The notes under the pieces were generated by a model. That model ran no database searches and had not been told where the DNA came from. It saw nothing but the letters and a program-made list of their open reading frames with translations. This document shows, piece after piece, positions 25,849 through 33,847 of a stretch of DNA of 64,000 nucleotides (positions are counted from its first letter, which is position 1; every line of letters starts with the position of its first letter). The position numbers and the translations under genes were made by a program. The stretch is from Shimia sp. CNT1-13L.2 (lineage in GTDB: Bacteria; Pseudomonadota; Alphaproteobacteria; Rhodobacterales; Rhodobacteraceae). The DNA is taken from the NCBI RefSeq assembly GCF_024331145.1, contig NZ_JANDJO010000011.1:1-64000 (forward strand), read 5' to 3'.

Positions 25849-26970
25849 ATGTTCAATCCCGTCATCACCGGCACCGGTGTCTTCACTCCGGAACAGATCA
25901 TCACCAACGACGAGTTGGTCGAGACCTTCAATGCCTACGCTGACCTGATGAACGCGCAAAACGCCGAGGCCATCGCCGCCGGCGAGATGGAACCGATGGA
26001 ACACTCGTCTTCCGAGTTCATCGTCAAGGCCTCGGGCATCGAACAGCGCTACGTGATCGACAAAACCGGCGTGCTTGACCCCAAGGTCATGCACCCGCTG
26101 TTCCGCGAACGCGCGGATGGCGAGATTTCCCTGATGGCGGAAATGGCGGTTGATGCCTGTCACAAGGCCCTGGCCGAAGCCCAGGTCGACGCCTCGGAAA
26201 TCGACCTTGTGATCTGTGCCGCTTCGAACATGGAGCGCGCCTATCCCGCCGTTGCCATCGAAATCCAGCAGGCGCTTGGTGCCGGCGGCTTTGCCTTCGA
26301 CATGAACGTCGCCTGCTCTTCGGCCACCTTCGGCATTCAGGCCGCCGCCGACATGGTCCGCTCCGGCTCGGCCAACAAGGCGATCGTGGTCAATCCCGAA
26401 ATCTGCTCGGCTCACCTCGAATGGCGCGACCGCGACTGCCACTTCATCTTCGGTGACGTCGCCACGGCCACCGTGATCGAACGCGACAGCGACGCCAAGG
26501 GTGACTACTTCGAGATCCTCTCGACCCGCTGCGCCACCGAATTCTCGAACAACATCCGTAACAACAACGGCTACCTGCGCCGGTCACGTCCCTATGGCAT
26601 GGAAGACCGCCGCGACATGCAGTTCATGCAGAACGGTCGCAAGGTGTTCAAGGAAGTGCTGCCGATGGTCTCCAAACACATCCTCGACCACATGGCCGAC
26701 AACGGCGTTCAAAGCGACGATCTGAAACGCATCTGGCTGCATCAGGCCAACAAGACGATGAACGATTTCATCGGCAAAAAGGTTCTCGGGCGCACCCCGG
26801 AAGCCGGCGAACAGCCCAATATCCTTCAGGATTACGCCAACACATCCTCGGCCGGATCGATCATCGCCTTCGCGCAGAACTCCAAGGATCTCGAGTCTGG
26901 CGACACCGGCCTGATCTGCTCATTCGGCGCCGGATATTCCGTGGGATCGATTATCGTTCGGCGACACTAG
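25849..26970 (+). CDS. Beta-ketoacyl-ACP synthase III (FabH-like)
   Basis: The 373-residue thiolase-fold enzyme has the Cys-His-Asn triad in NVACSSATFG (about 154), WLHQANKTMN (about 292) and YANTSSAGS (about 325). It is longer than housekeeping FabH by an insertion (about 35-75: NAYADLMNAQNAEAIAAGEM), which marks the FabH-like branch that E. coli-type FabH lacks. It may start fatty acids or a secondary product; the neighbours do not decide which. ATG 25849 follows acgaggtccgcc. No acyl carrier protein gene is adjacent. Confidence 0.88.
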   Translation: MFNPVITGTGVFTPEQIITNDELVETFNAYADLMNAQNAEAIAAGEMEPMEHSSSEFIVKASGIEQRYVIDKTGVLDPKVMHPLFRERADGEISLMAEMAVDACHKALAEAQVDASEIDLVICAASNMERAYPAVAIEIQQALGAGGFAFDMNVACSSATFGIQAAADMVRSGSANKAIVVNPEICSAHLEWRDRDCHFIFGDVATATVIERDSDAKGDYFEILSTRCATEFSNNIRNNNGYLRRSRPYGMEDRRDMQFMQNGRKVFKEVLPMVSKHILDHMADNGVQSDDLKRIWLHQANKTMNDFIGKKVLGRTPEAGEQPNILQDYANTSSAGSIIAFAQNSKDLESGDTGLICSFGAGYSVGSIIVRRH

Positions 26971-27297
26971 AGTGACGCTAAGTCAACCTATGGTAGATAC
27001 TGTCAATATTTGTAGGGCTGCCTGCAAAACCTGTCGAAATTGACAGTATAATTTCACCCCTAGGTGCGGTTTCCCATACTTACAAATGGCGCCACTGTAG
27101 ATACTCTAATTCTCGGTAGGCACCTCGCCAAAACCGGTTCCCCAGACTGGTCGCGGCCGCATCAATCCAAGGGTGCAGACCACCTTCCCCTGCTGTGCAT
27201 CCCGTGCAGTAGATCGGGCGTAGTATTCTTGATGCGTCCGGTTTTCCGTGAGAAGATCTTTTTTCACCTAAGCAAGGGTGTCTCCCCAGGAGGCACC
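26971..27297. other. 327-bp AT-richer intergenic region with an inverted repeat
   Basis: The region between the FabH-like gene and the luxR stop has lower GC than its surroundings in its first half and no supported gene. It contains the 10-bp inverted repeat 26998-27048. A ttgaca at 27040-27045 overlaps tataat at 27047-27052, too close together to be one sigma70 promoter. Confidence 0.5.
26998..27048. repeat. 10-bp perfect inverted repeat
   Basis: tactgtcaat (26998-27007) and attgacagta (27039-27048) are exact inverted repeats with a 31-nt spacer. The dyad is AT-rich and lies downstream of the FabH-like stop. It could be a pair of half-sites for a regulator or an RNA stem; the LuxR gene next door is a candidate binder, by proximity only. 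Confidence 0.6.
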
Positions 27298-27299
27298 CT
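27275..27299. terminator. 11-bp hairpin at the end of luxR
   Basis: agggtgtctcc (27275-27285), loop cca, ggaggcaccct (27289-27299) pair over 11 bp with one G-T pair. The hairpin takes in the first two bases of the luxR stop codon. T-rich sequence (aatttctt) follows on the plus strand, so it may also stop transcripts from the FabH side. Confidence 0.6.
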
Positions 27300-28182
27300 A
27301 ATTTCTTGTGCGAATACGAATCGTATCCCCCGAACGCCCCGGCAACCCCATCTCGACCCGGATCGCCTGGGCTTCATCCTGACGAGACAGCGGATCGGGC
27401 AGAATGCCCATGCTCATCGCCAACGCCGCCAACTCAGACCGGTTCGAAAGCCCCGTCTTTTTCAGAATATTGTTCATCCGCTGCCGCACCGCGGACACCG
27501 AAACCCCAAGTTCCTCGGCAATCACCTTGTCCTGAAGCCCCGTGCCGATCATCCGCAGCAACTCGCGCTGCTTCTCGGTGATCTTGTTGCGCTCCGAAAA
27601 CTCGCCGGCGAAATGGGTCATGTAACGCTGGTGCCCCGACAGGGCCGCAGCATGCAGGGTCCAGCCATGCATGCGGATAATCTGCTCCATCTCGCGTTTC
27701 GAATGATTGCCCGAAAAGGTGATCAGTGCCGCCTGTGGCGGGGCATGAACCCTGAGCGGAATGGAGAACCCAGACCTCAGACCGCGCCGCGCTGCCTCTT
27801 GCAACACCTTGTAGCGCCCATGGGGAATATGACGATAGTCCTCGGCAAACTCGACACCCACGGCGATGGGAGTCAGAAAATGCATGGCGTGACTGCGGAA
27901 ATAAGACCACTTGGCCAGATCGGGATCGGCATTGATCGAATTCAGCCAGCTGGAATCATAGGACGTGCGGATGAACTGGGTTTTCTTCCAGTTCGAATAG
28001 CTGCTTGCCGAGATCAGATCCACGTAAGGCAGGTTAAGCTGGATTCCCAACTCAACGATCAACCGCCACACGTCAGACGTATGGCGGGTGTTTTCCAGGT
28101 CCGTCAGGAAATCACGCAGGATTTCGGGGGTATAGGATTCAGCCGCCACAAGCGGACGCCGTCCTGCCTCCCCCCCAGCCAT
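27298..28182 (-). CDS. LuxR-family regulator with an autoinducer-binding-like domain
   Basis: The 294-residue protein has an N-terminal domain like the autoinducer-binding fold (about 25-170: WRLIVELGIQLNLPYVDLIS, SGFSIPLRVHAPPQAALITF) and a C-terminal LuxR/GerE helix-turn-helix (about 222-280: KQRELLRMIGTGLQDKVIAE, VSAVRQRMNNILKKTGLSNR). No luxI-type synthase is present in the window, so it would be a LuxR solo if none is linked elsewhere. It starts two bases after the stop of the upstream HTH gene, so the pair is one operon. Ligand and targets are unknown. Confidence 0.88.
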   Translation of the reverse strand: MAGGEAGRRPLVAAESYTPEILRDFLTDLENTRHTSDVWRLIVELGIQLNLPYVDLISASSYSNWKKTQFIRTSYDSSWLNSINADPDLAKWSYFRSHAMHFLTPIAVGVEFAEDYRHIPHGRYKVLQEAARRGLRSGFSIPLRVHAPPQAALITFSGNHSKREMEQIIRMHGWTLHAAALSGHQRYMTHFAGEFSERNKITEKQRELLRMIGTGLQDKVIAEELGVSVSAVRQRMNNILKKTGLSNRSELAALAMSMGILPDPLSRQDEAQAIRVEMGLPGRSGDTIRIRTRN

Positions 28183-28184
28183 GC

Positions 28185-28667
28185 TCAGGTGGTTTCTTCT
28201 TCGAGGTGCAGCTTCATGTCCAAAAGCACCTGTTGCAGCGCCACGGTTTCCTTCAGCAGACGCTTGGCCTCGTTCATGGTGATGATGCCGTCCTCGATCG
28301 ACTGGCTGTATTCCGCCATCAGGATCGCAAACCGCTGGCTCAGCGCGATCACATCGGCATTCACACCGCCGCTGCGATCATCACTGTTGCGGCGCCTGTC
28401 ATCGTAAGACAGGGTGATGCCCTTCAACTCGGCCAGAGCCGCCGTGACATGCGGATACGACGCCGCCTCTTCCAGGTGCGCCACGGCATCGATGGGCATG
28501 AAACGGTCTAAGTGTTCGGGGTTGTGCGAATAGTAGCGTCCTAAGGTGGCCTTCGACTTTCCGGTCAGTTCACAGGCCGCTTCAATGCCCACGTCCTTGA
28601 CCAGCGCCTCGGAATGTTTCTTCAGGTAGGAACCTACTGCACCCATACTCATGTCCCCCAACAACAT
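28185..28667 (-). CDS. Conserved HTH protein upstream of luxR, function unknown
   Basis: The 160-residue protein has a predicted helix-turn-helix near its N-terminus (SEALVKDVGIEAACELTGKS, then KATLGRYYS, about 20-50). A linker follows, then a C-terminal helical part (about 105-160: FAILMAEYSQSIEDG, LKETVALQQVLLDMKLHLEE) that may form a coiled coil. I place the start at ATG 28667 because aaagggga lies 8 nt upstream; a TTG at 28694 is an alternative. I recognise no named family; a DNA-binding or phage-regulator-like role is inference. It leads a two-gene operon with luxR. Confidence 0.72.
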   Translation of the reverse strand: MLLGDMSMGAVGSYLKKHSEALVKDVGIEAACELTGKSKATLGRYYSHNPEHLDRFMPIDAVAHLEEAASYPHVTAALAELKGITLSYDDRRRNSDDRSGGVNADVIALSQRFAILMAEYSQSIEDGIITMNEAKRLLKETVALQQVLLDMKLHLEEETT

Positions 28668-28671
28668 GTGA

Positions 28672-28685
28672 TCCCCTTTCGGGGA
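28672..28685 (-). promoter_or_regulatory. GAAA-tetraloop hairpin covering the ribosome binding site
   Basis: On the minus strand the leader reads tcccc-gaaa-gggga followed by tcacATG. The stem therefore contains the Shine-Dalgarno of the HTH gene at 28667. A GNRA tetraloop over the RBS may lower or tune translation. The stem is only 5 bp, so this is a candidate only. Confidence 0.45.
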
Positions 28686-29025
28686 ATTAGACAATTCGTT
28701 TCCCCTTAAAGGCTTATTAACAAAATGTCATTTGTAAAGTGTTCCGTCACAAACCGGGACGTCCGGTCACTGCCCCTCGGAAACAGTGATTGGGATTGGG
28801 GGACGTCTTTCCGCGCATCCATCCAGCGGAGACGGTTCGTCGGTTGGTAACAAGTTTGGCCTTTCATCCATCCCCAGAGACCCTGTCTCGTGGAAGGCCG
28901 GTTAAGGGAATCCGACGAAACCGGAGCGGCCATATCTGGCGGCTTCCGGTCCCTTTTCCCCCGGGGGCCAGAACCTGCTTCAACCCTCTTGCGACTCTCC
29001 CGCCCCCCGGCCTATCAACCTGTCC
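28686..29025. other. 340-bp divergent control region between the HTH/luxR operon and tdk
   Basis: The left 60 bp are AT-rich (ttaaaggcttattaacaaaatg and nearby), a likely promoter area for the HTH/luxR operon. A ggacgtcc palindrome lies at 28757-28764. The right part is GC-rich and should carry the tdk leader. Short frames on both strands here look like noise. Confidence 0.5.
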
Positions 29026-29619
29026 ATGGCCAAACTCTATTTCCAGTATTCCACCATGAACGCCGGCAAATCGACGGTGCTTCTGCAAGCGTCCCACAAC
29101 TACCGTGAACGCGGCATGGACACCTATCTGCTGACAGCGCAATTCGACAATCGCGAGGGGGTTGGCAAGATCGCATCGCGCATCGGCATCAGCGCCGAAG
29201 CCGATACCTTCGCGCCCGGCCAAGACCTCTACCAAAAGATCGAAGCACGCCAGTCTCAAGGCGAAATTGCCTGTGTTTTCATAGACGAAGCGCAATTCCT
29301 GGAAGAAGAACAGGTCTGGCAGCTGGCCCGCGCCGTCGACGATCTGCGCGTCCCCATCATGTGCTATGGCCTGCGCGTCGACTTTCAGGGCAAGCTGTTC
29401 CCCGGCTCCGCCGCGCTCCTCGCTCTGGCCGATGAAATGCGCGAAGTCCGCACCATCTGCCACTGCGGGAAAAAAGCCACGATGGTGGTGCGACAGGACG
29501 AAGACGGAAACGTGCTCCGCGACGGCGCACAGGTCCAGATCGGCGGCAATGAAACCTATGTCTCGCTGTGCCGCCGCCACTGGCGCGAAGCCATGGGCGA
29601 CCTGCCGAAACCGGACTGA
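29026..29619 (+). CDS. tdk: Thymidine kinase
   Basis: The 197-residue type II thymidine kinase has a P-loop-like N-terminus (STMNAGKSTVLLQ, about 9-21), a DEAQF motif (about 86-91), the lasso region and zinc cysteines (CHCGKKA about 145, C178). It phosphorylates thymidine for salvage of dTMP. The start codon lacks a strong ribosome binding site; ATG 29026 is kept because the conserved first strand (MAKLYFQYSTMNAGKS) starts there. Confidence 0.95.
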   Translation: MAKLYFQYSTMNAGKSTVLLQASHNYRERGMDTYLLTAQFDNREGVGKIASRIGISAEADTFAPGQDLYQKIEARQSQGEIACVFIDEAQFLEEEQVWQLARAVDDLRVPIMCYGLRVDFQGKLFPGSAALLALADEMREVRTICHCGKKATMVVRQDEDGNVLRDGAQVQIGGNETYVSLCRRHWREAMGDLPKPD

Positions 29620-29625
29620 TCCCGC

Positions 29626-30579
29626 TTACACCTGATTGGGCATCCTGCGCCCATCAGCAAAGGCCTGAAGGTTCTCGACCGCCATCATCCCCATGTTGGT
29701 GCGCACCTCCAAAGCCGCCGTGCCAAGGTGTGGCAACAGGACAACGTTTTCCATCAACCGCAGGGCCTCGGGCACCTCGGGTTCCTTTGCGTAAACATCA
29801 AGACCCGCGCCACCAATCGCCTTGGTCTGCAGGGCATGGATCAGCGCAGGCTCGTCCACGACATCCCCGCGGGCGATGTTGATGAAATAGGCATCCCTGT
29901 GCATCGCGTCGAACACCTTCGCCCCGATCAGGTTGCGGGTCTCCGCCCCGCCCGGAACAGCCGTAACAAGGAAGTCGACGTGATGCGCAAGGTCCGCCAG
30001 ATCCTCGACCTGCTGCGCATCGAACTCCATCGATTTGGGCGAGCGGTTGAAATACTTCACCTTCATGCCGAACCCGAAATAGCACCGCTGGGCAATCGCC
30101 TGTCCGATCCGTCCCATGCCAACGATCCCCACGGTCTTGCCCGACATATGCATGCCCAGCATTTGGGTGGGATGCCATCCCTCCCACTGACCAGAGCGTA
30201 CCAGCCGCTCGCCTTCACCGGCACGCCGCGCGCACATCAGCATCAAGGTCAGCGCCACATCCGCCGTGGCATCGGTCACCGCGCCAGGCGTATTGCTTAC
30301 CGCGATGCCGGCCTTGTTGGCCGCCGCCACGTCGATGTGGTTGTACCCAACCCCAAAGTTGGCAAGCACCTTGCACCGCGGCTCCGGCACGTCGGCAAAC
30401 ACCGAGGCCGAGAACATATCGCCCAGCGTCGGCAGGACAGCATCGAAATCGCGCAGACAGCGGCGCAACTCTTCGTCGTTCAGCGGACGGTTCGACTGGC
30501 GCACCGACACATCCCATGTGCCGCGTGCAACCTCGATCACCCGCTCTGGAAGGGGCCGTGTGATATAAAGGCGTTTCAA
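29626..30579 (-). CDS. D-2-hydroxyacid dehydrogenase (glyoxylate/hydroxypyruvate reductase type)
   Basis: The 317-residue enzyme has the NAD(P) motif [15 protein letters not shown] (about 150-164), the catalytic Arg region [11 protein letters not shown] (about 232-242), Glu in YAKEPEVPE (about 262) and the catalytic His in [10 protein letters not shown] (about 281). It belongs to the glyoxylate/hydroxypyruvate reductase group. The start is a TTG within TTGA that overlaps the csaA stop, pointing to translational coupling; the next in-frame ATG lies about 54 codons downstream and would remove conserved sequence. Confidence 0.9.
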   Translation of the reverse strand: MKRLYITRPLPERVIEVARGTWDVSVRQSNRPLNDEELRRCLRDFDAVLPTLGDMFSASVFADVPEPRCKVLANFGVGYNHIDVAAANKAGIAVSNTPGAVTDATADVALTLMLMCARRAGEGERLVRSGQWEGWHPTQMLGMHMSGKTVGIVGMGRIGQAIAQRCYFGFGMKVKYFNRSPKSMEFDAQQVEDLADLAHHVDFLVTAVPGGAETRNLIGAKVFDAMHRDAYFINIARGDVVDEPALIHALQTKAIGGAGLDVYAKEPEVPEALRLMENVVLLPHLGTAALEVRTNMGMMAVENLQAFADGRRMPNQV

Positions 30580-30914
30580 TGCATCCGCCCCCCGTTCGGC
30601 ACCGGCTTGTCCGGGCCGGCCAATACCACATTGCCCTCTTCATCCTGAAAGCCCAGAACAAGGATTTCGGACATGAACTTGCCAATCTGGCGCGGCGGGA
30701 AATTCACCACCGCCATGACCTGCTTTCCAATAAGGGCTTCGGGATCATAATGCTGCGTGATCTGGGCCGAGCTTTTGCGCTCGCCGATCTCGGGGCCGAA
30801 ATCGACCCAGACCTTGATCGCCGGTTTGCGCGCCTCGGGGTAAGGTTCGGCGCGCACCACAGTGCCGACGCGAATATCCACTTTAAGAAAATCGTCGAAT
30901 TCAATCTCAGCCAT
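30576..30914 (-). CDS. csaA: CsaA-type tRNA-binding protein
   Basis: The 112-residue OB-fold protein carries the family landmarks [20 protein letters not shown] (about 8-27), [10 protein letters not shown] (about 48) and [12 protein letters not shown] (about 79-90). CsaA binds tRNA-like ligands and was first described as a secretion-linked chaperone in Bacillus. Its gene overlaps proC upstream by 8 nt and the hydroxyacid dehydrogenase downstream by 4 nt, so the three are one tightly coupled operon whose logic is not evident. Confidence 0.92.
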   Translation of the reverse strand: MAEIEFDDFLKVDIRVGTVVRAEPYPEARKPAIKVWVDFGPEIGERKSSAQITQHYDPEALIGKQVMAVVNFPPRQIGKFMSEILVLGFQDEEGNVVLAGPDKPVPNGGRMH

Positions 30915-31722
30915 TGGCCAACTCTCTACTTCGCTCCGCAGCCGCGGCCACGGTTTTCACCATCAATGGCGGCAATCCTGCCGCATCATCCATCAACACT
31001 TCAAGCCCCGCCTGCGTTGTCCCGTTGGGCGAGGTCACGTTCACGCGCAACTGCGCCGGGGTTTCATCCGCGCTTTCGGCCAGGGCCCCTGCCCCCGCCA
31101 CCGTCGCCTTTGCCAGCGCCATCGCCAGCTCCGGCGCAAGCCCCTGCGCTTCGCCCGCAGCCGCCAGCGTCTCGATCATGTGGAACACATAAGCCGGACC
31201 AGACCCGCTCACGCCGGTCACCGCATCCATCTGCCCTTCGCTCTCAAGCCGCACCACCTGGCCGACCGCCTCCAGAAGGCTCTGCGCCAGATCCATCTGC
31301 GCCGCGGCGGCCCTGGTGTTGCCGATGATCGCGGTGATTCCCTTGCCCACCGCCGCTGGCGTATTCGGCATCGCCCGGATCACCGGCGTGTCCGCGCCCA
31401 GAACCTCTTCGTAATGCGCAATGCCAATCCCCGCCGCGACCGACACGAAAAGCGTCTCGCCATTGCCCATCGGCTGCAACACCGGCAGCGCCTCGGCCAT
31501 AATCTGCGGTTTGACGGCAACCAGAACAATCGCGGGCTGTGCGGGCAATTCAACATTCACATGCACACCCGACGCCTGAACCCAGTCGCTCGGATAGGGA
31601 TCCTGCACCCAGACCGAGGATGCCGGCAGCCCGTCCTTGAGCCACCCCTCCAGCATGGCCGATCCCATCTTGCCACACCCAAGCAGAACGAGTCCCCGTT
31701 CCGCGACAAAACTCATATCCAT
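30907..31722 (-). CDS. proC: Pyrroline-5-carboxylate reductase
   Basis: The 271-residue enzyme makes L-proline from pyrroline-5-carboxylate with NAD(P)H. It has the Rossmann motif [16 protein letters not shown] (about 13-28), AVKPQIM (about 68), [13 protein letters not shown] (about 113-125) and the C-terminal signature [15 protein letters not shown] (about 229-243). The gene leads an operon with csaA and the dehydrogenase. A second possible ATG (MSF, codon 3) exists. Confidence 0.95.
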   Translation of the reverse strand: MDMSFVAERGLVLLGCGKMGSAMLEGWLKDGLPASSVWVQDPYPSDWVQASGVHVNVELPAQPAIVLVAVKPQIMAEALPVLQPMGNGETLFVSVAAGIGIAHYEEVLGADTPVIRAMPNTPAAVGKGITAIIGNTRAAAAQMDLAQSLLEAVGQVVRLESEGQMDAVTGVSGSGPAYVFHMIETLAAAGEAQGLAPELAMALAKATVAGAGALAESADETPAQLRVNVTSPNGTTQAGLEVLMDDAAGLPPLMVKTVAAAAERSRELANG

Positions 31723-31753
31723 GAAATCCCCCTGATTGTCTCAGGCGGAAGTG

Positions 31754-32254
31754 TTACGCGCGCCCGTAGGCCTCTGCAATGGCGACCTGCATCGCGTCTT
31801 CAACGGTCCGATCTCCCCAGACCACAAGCTGGAACGCCGGATAGAAACGCTCTGCGCTCATCACGGCCACGCGGATCATCGTGTCGATCTGATCGGGACT
31901 CGCCACCTGGCCACCCGCCAGCACGAGGCCATAGCGGAAGATCATCAGCTGCTGCTGCGCCCAATAGGTAAAGGCCCCGGCCCAGCACTGGTCGTTCACC
32001 GCGTTCAGCGCCTCGTAAAGCTTGGGCTCGCTGCCCTCTGGCGGTTCCATCTCGAAGGAACACACAAGCCTCAGGGTCTCGTCATAGTCCGACCACGCCA
32101 GCGTGATCGAATACGTCCGCCACTGCCCTTCAACCGCCATGGCAATCTGGTCATCCCCAAGCCGGTCAAAGCTCCAGTCGTGATGCTCCGCGATATGCTC
32201 GACGATATCAATCGGGTGAATGTCTTCCTCAAGGAAATCTTCTGACAATGCCAT
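31754..32254 (-). CDS. YbjN-domain protein
   Basis: The 166-residue acidic cytoplasmic protein matches the YbjN fold: SEDFLEEDIHPIDIVEHIAE at the N-terminus, then IAMAVEGQWRTYSITLAW and LYEALNAVNDQCWAGAF. YbjN resembles type III secretion chaperones and is linked to stress and motility regulation in enterobacteria; the role in alphaproteobacteria is not known. It ends 31 bp before proC starts and could be the first gene of that operon. Confidence 0.85.
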   Translation of the reverse strand: MALSEDFLEEDIHPIDIVEHIAEHHDWSFDRLGDDQIAMAVEGQWRTYSITLAWSDYDETLRLVCSFEMEPPEGSEPKLYEALNAVNDQCWAGAFTYWAQQQLMIFRYGLVLAGGQVASPDQIDTMIRVAVMSAERFYPAFQLVVWGDRTVEDAMQVAIAEAYGRA

Positions 32255-32393
32255 GGCGCCACCTCTTTCTTTGTTGCGCCCGAGGATTGGCAGCTCCCCA
32301 AGCGATTGGTGCCTGCTCTAGGGAAAGGGTACATACCGCCTCCCCTTACCAGATATGGTGCTGTGCCAAGGGGTGACCTGTAAAGCAAAATAT

Positions 32394-32422
32394 TTGTGGA
32401 TAACGCAATTTGTTGTGGATTA
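32394..32422. promoter_or_regulatory. Two DnaA-box-like sequences
   Basis: tgtggataa (32395-32403) is the exact complement of the DnaA consensus ttatccaca. A second copy, tgtggatta (32414-32422), differs at one base and has the same orientation, 19 bp away. They sit in an AT-rich stretch. They may control a nearby promoter; two boxes are too few to call an origin. Confidence 0.5.
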
Positions 32423-32517
32423 AACTTGGGAAGACACAAGAAACAGTCACAGTTTCATGCCTGACGCAGAAGACCTGCGCCGCGCCAGCAAGGTTTTTCG
32501 AAAATTTTGGGGAAATA

Positions 32518-32545
32518 CAGCGCCCTTCCCAAGGACAGGGCGCTT
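32518..32545. terminator. Hairpin between the DnaA-box region and ubiK
   Basis: agcgccct (32519-32526) and agggcgct (32537-32544) form an 8-bp perfect stem with a 10-nt loop. T-rich sequence (ttgttctt) follows on the plus strand and gtatttcc on the minus strand. It may end ubiK read-through. Confidence 0.55.
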
Positions 32546-32599
32546 TGTTCTTCGCACCACGGGCGAATCCCGCCCGCCTTCGCGCGAAATCAGGGGATC

Positions 32600-32619
32600 G
32601 GGCCGGCGCACACCGGCCC
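32600..32619 (-). terminator. Hairpin just after the ubiK stop
   Basis: gggccgg (32600-32606) and ccggccc (32613-32619) form a 7-bp stem 8 bp past the ubiK stop codon. No T-run follows on the minus strand, so it is a weak or rho-assisted terminator. Confidence 0.5.
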
Positions 32620-32627
32620 TCATCCGA

Positions 32628-32867
32628 TCACTTGTTCTCAAGTGCCTCGAGACGGGCCTTCAGGGCCTCGTTTTCCTCGCGGGCCTTCTGGGCCATCGCG
32701 CGCACCGCGTCGAATTCCTCGCGGGTCACGAAATCGCGTTCCGCCAGCCAGCGGTCCATCAGCGATTTCATCGCGTTCTCTGCTTCGTCCTTCGCGCCCT
32801 GTGCAACGCCCATCGCGTTGGTCATCAGCTGCGAAATATCATCCATGATCTTGTTGCGGGTCTGCAT
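32628..32867 (-). CDS. ubiK: Ubiquinone biosynthesis accessory factor UbiK (BMFP family)
   Basis: The 79-residue protein has an amphipathic N-terminal helix ([20 protein letters not shown]) and a C-terminal coiled coil (about 45-78: [20 protein letters not shown]). This is the BMFP/UbiK layout, known to help aerobic ubiquinone synthesis at the membrane in E. coli. I use ATG 32867 because ggag lies 8 nt upstream; ATG 32882 would add five residues. It is divergent from lgt. Confidence 0.87.
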   Translation of the reverse strand: MQTRNKIMDDISQLMTNAMGVAQGAKDEAENAMKSLMDRWLAERDFVTREEFDAVRAMAQKAREENEALKARLEALENK

Positions 32868-32962
32868 GTGAGTCTCCGGCATTTCTGTTGGCCTCTATAT
32901 GGGGTGCATTCTGCCGCTGCACAATGGTTGACTTCGTCGCGTGCCCATGGCCAACAGGGGCC

Positions 32963-33847
32963 ATGCGCGCCACGATCCCCTTCCCCGACCTGTCGCCCGA
33001 GATTTTCTCGGTGTCCCTCTTTGGCATGGAACTGGCCCTGCGCTGGTACGCGATGGCCTATATCGTCGGGATCGTGCTGGGCTGGCGGCTGGTTGTCATG
33101 GCCCTGAACCGTTCACACCTCTGGGGGCCGCACGGTGCACCGATGACCGTGCGCCAGTGCGAAGACCTGCTGACATGGGTCATTCTGGGGGTCATCGCCG
33201 GTGGCCGCCTCGGGTATGTGCTGTTCTACAAACCCGGCTATTACCTCGCGAACCCCGCCGAAATCCCGATGGTCTGGCAGGGTGGCATGGCCTTCCACGG
33301 CGGCCTTCTCGGTGTCATCATCGCCGCGTGGATGTGGTCGCGCAAAGAGTCTGTCGCGCGTCTGCCTCTGGCCGACGCAATGGCCCTTGGCGTTCCGGCG
33401 GGCCTTCTGCTCGGACGTATCGCCAACTTCATCAACGCCGAACTCTGGGGCCGTCCCACCGATCTGCCCTGGGCCGTGGCCTTTCCCGGCTATGGCGCAC
33501 AGGACTGCGGACAGGCCCTCGGCGAAATCTGCGCCCGCCACCCCTCGCAACTCTACGAAGCCCTGCTCGAAGGCCTGATCCTTGGCGCCGTCCTGATCTG
33601 GCTGGCTTGGCGCCGCCAAGCCCTCCAGCGCCCCGGCACCATTGCCGGCACCTTCTTTGCCGGCTACGGCCTTGCCCGCTTCCTCGTGGAATTCGCCCGC
33701 CAGCCCGACGCCCAGTTCATTTCTGAAGGCAACCCGCTCGGCCTTGCCCTTCATATCGGCGGCTATGGCCTCACCATGGGCCAGATCCTCTCGATCCCGA
33801 TGATCCTCCTCGGCCTCTGGCTCGTGCGGAAAGCACGCAATGGCTGA
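32963..33847 (+). CDS. lgt: Prolipoprotein diacylglyceryl transferase
   Basis: The 294-residue inner-membrane enzyme moves diacylglycerol onto the lipobox cysteine of prolipoproteins. It shows the Lgt signature [14 protein letters not shown] (about 155-168), the conserved [12 protein letters not shown] (about 111-122) and seven or so hydrophobic helices. I start at ATG 32963, preceded by aacagggg; an open frame extends 25 codons further upstream but has no good start signal. It serves the several lipoproteins seen in this window. Its 3' end overlaps midA by 8 nt. Confidence 0.95.
   Translation: MRATIPFPDLSPEIFSVSLFGMELALRWYAMAYIVGIVLGWRLVVMALNRSHLWGPHGAPMTVRQCEDLLTWVILGVIAGGRLGYVLFYKPGYYLANPAEIPMVWQGGMAFHGGLLGVIIAAWMWSRKESVARLPLADAMALGVPAGLLLGRIANFINAELWGRPTDLPWAVAFPGYGAQDCGQALGEICARHPSQLYEALLEGLILGAVLIWLAWRRQALQRPGTIAGTFFAGYGLARFLVEFARQPDAQFISEGNPLGLALHIGGYGLTMGQILSIPMILLGLWLVRKARNG

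Larger units (their letters stand above)
32255..32627. other. 373-bp intergenic region with DnaA-box-like sites and hairpins
   Basis: No gene is supported here. The left part should hold the YbjN promoter. An AT-richer core (about 32375-32455) holds two DnaA-box-like sequences, and two stem-loops follow at 32518-32545 and 32600-32619. Confidence 0.55.

Noticed and set aside
27040..27052. Sigma70 promoter from ttgaca and tataat
   Set aside because: The two hexamers are one base apart, so they cannot act as -35 and -10 of one promoter.
27064..28407. Plus-strand open frame opposite luxR and the HTH gene
   Set aside because: It is antisense to two genes with HTH evidence and has no family match that I recognise.
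28706..29059. Small frames on both strands between the HTH gene and tdk
   Set aside because: They have no ribosome binding site or conserved pattern and overlap the promoter area.
32255..32627. Replication origin
   Set aside because: Only two DnaA-box-like sites and no dnaA, hemE or parA neighbours are visible. The idea is kept only as a low-level finding.
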